A stretch of 64,000 nucleotides of DNA from Bog-756 sp963734435 (GTDB taxonomy: Bacteria; Actinomycetota; Acidimicrobiia; Acidimicrobiales; RAAP-2). The notes below the pieces were generated by a model. It worked only from the letters and a program-made list of their open reading frames with translations, had not been told where the DNA came from and searched no databases. The translations under genes and the position numbers were made by a program. Shown here piece by piece: positions 63,071 through 64,000 of the stretch (positions are counted from its first letter, which is position 1; each line of letters starts with the position of its first letter). The stretch is taken from assembly GCA_963734435.1 (NCBI GenBank), contig CAVTHA010000003.1:1-64000 (forward strand). The letters are read 5' to 3'.

Positions 63071-63802
63071 TCAGCTTGTTGACCACGAGTTGTCTGATTT
63101 TCCAAGCATCGGAGTGGTCACTCCAACGATGATCAACATGATCAGAGCGATGACCAGGGCATAGACGATATGGATATGTAGGACGCAGGCAGCGCCGACG
63201 AGCGCGCCCACGAGCATGGCGGCAGTGGCGACGAGGCGCCGACCCGATTTGGATCCTTTCCCCCCGGCGATCGTGCTATCGGCCGCGATACCGGTGATGG
63301 TCATGGTGAGAACGGTGGTGGTCAGATCGGGGACTGCGATTTGCCGAATCGCGGCGTTCTGCACTCCCATAGCAAAGGCAAGAACGGCGATGAGTGCGTA
63401 TCGGTATCCGGTGGTAACCGGGCTCCCGCTCAGCGAGGCCAAGATCACTGATACAGCAACGAAGCTCGCCTGGATGCCGGTCGCGGCGCTGAGCAGACGT
63501 CCTCGATGGTTTCCGTAACGCTTGCCAACTCTGCCGCCGACCAGGGCGCCAAACCCGAACACTGCCAGGGCCAACGTGGAAGCACCGATGGAAAATCCCG
63601 GTGCCCCGGCCAGGGCGAAGCCCAGGAACACGACGTTTCCCGTCATATTGGCGACGAAGACGTGCCCGAGAACCAGATAGCTGAACGCATCGACCAGGCC
63701 GGTGACGACGGTCAGAGTGACCAGAAGCGGGGGCAGCGGACCCTCTTTGCTCCCATGTGTGGGAAGGACTGTCTGACGAATCTCTGTGATGAATGTATGC
63801 AT
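63071..63802 (-). CDS. DUF1275 (YoaK-like) membrane protein, second copy
   Basis: A 243-residue inner-membrane protein paralogous to 9966-10712. Shared features are LTVVTGLVDAFSYLVLGHVF, NMTGNVVFLGFALAGAPGFS and QIAVPDLTTTVLTMTITGI; about six hydrophobic segments. ATG 63802. Function unknown. It is the last gene in the window; 63803-64000 shows no gene. Confidence 0.85.
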   Translation of the reverse strand: MHTFITEIRQTVLPTHGSKEGPLPPLLVTLTVVTGLVDAFSYLVLGHVFVANMTGNVVFLGFALAGAPGFSIGASTLALAVFGFGALVGGRVGKRYGNHRGRLLSAATGIQASFVAVSVILASLSGSPVTTGYRYALIAVLAFAMGVQNAAIRQIAVPDLTTTVLTMTITGIAADSTIAGGKGSKSGRRLVATAAMLVGALVGAACVLHIHIVYALVIALIMLIIVGVTTPMLGKSDNSWSTS

Positions 63803-64000
63803 TGGTCCACTCCTGCTTCGACTCGCGGACGGTCATCATGGGCAACGATGGCGTTCACCGTACCGTTGAGACGGGTCGAGCGGAATGCCGATAACATCCC
63901 GATGGGCTCGCCATCGGGAACGAGCTAGGGATCGTTGGAGTCGGCACCTGCCCGTGGGTCATGACCACCCGATCGTCAAGCACGCAAGCGGGCGGTCAGG

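Overview
The window looks like a chromosome segment of a high-GC actinobacterium. Coenzyme F420/flavin-type PPOX proteins, an MILDRF-type short-chain dehydrogenase, thiolase/DUF35 lipid-degradation genes, secreted SDCWAVG/WNGSAW repeat proteins and a GPGWWxASDGxWYPPE motif together suggest Acidimicrobiia or a close relative (inference from protein style; no marker gene was searched).

Layout. 1-8.3 kb: a minus-strand group (two PPOX oxidoreductases, an SDR, a DapB-like dehydrogenase running off the edge), a tyrosine phosphatase, a formylglycine-type sulfatase, and a plus-strand four-gene operon of two DUF35/OB-fold proteins and two thiolase-fold proteins whose genes overlap end to end; this resembles acyl-CoA/steroid side-chain degradation. 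8.3-12 kb: two paralogous secreted phosphoesterases around a DUF1275 membrane protein. 12.1-14.5 kb: 3Fe-4S ferredoxin, glutamyl-tRNA synthetase (gltX), YdcF-like protein. 14.5-18.8 kb: a probable phosphonate-degradation cluster: a phosphonate-monoester-hydrolase-like enzyme facing a coupled minus-strand operon of FAD oxidoreductase, phosphonatase-like HAD hydrolase and PhyH-type dioxygenase. 18.96-19.21 kb: tRNA-Gln(CUG) and tRNA-Glu(CUC).

From tRNA-Glu to a degraded copy of its 3' part near 45.1 kb the character changes: less GC-rich sequence, many secreted proteins (pentapeptide repeats, beta-propellers, WNGSAW repeats, a pepsin-like aspartic protease, an esterase), an MFS exporter, and remnants of IS30, two IS110 elements, two pieces of tyrosine integrase and a serine recombinase. 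I read this as an old, decayed genomic island that now also holds glyA, which is preceded by a clear ZTP (pfl) riboswitch. A small Cys/His-rich ORF family is scattered through intergenic spaces here and again at 56.4 kb.

45.2-49.2 kb is a minus-strand xylose/xyloside operon (GH1 glycosidase, xylA, xylB) broken by many single-base indels. 49.5-64 kb holds small, mostly uncharacterised genes, a minimal class III nucleotide cyclase, a GDSL hydrolase, an aminoglycoside-phosphotransferase-like kinase, a GNAT acetyltransferase, a 3-hydroxyisobutyrate-dehydrogenase-like enzyme and a second DUF1275 protein.

Single-base indels recur in otherwise well-conserved genes, including the housekeeping gene glyA. 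Some may be residual sequencing errors, so each broken gene is described with the location of its frame change.
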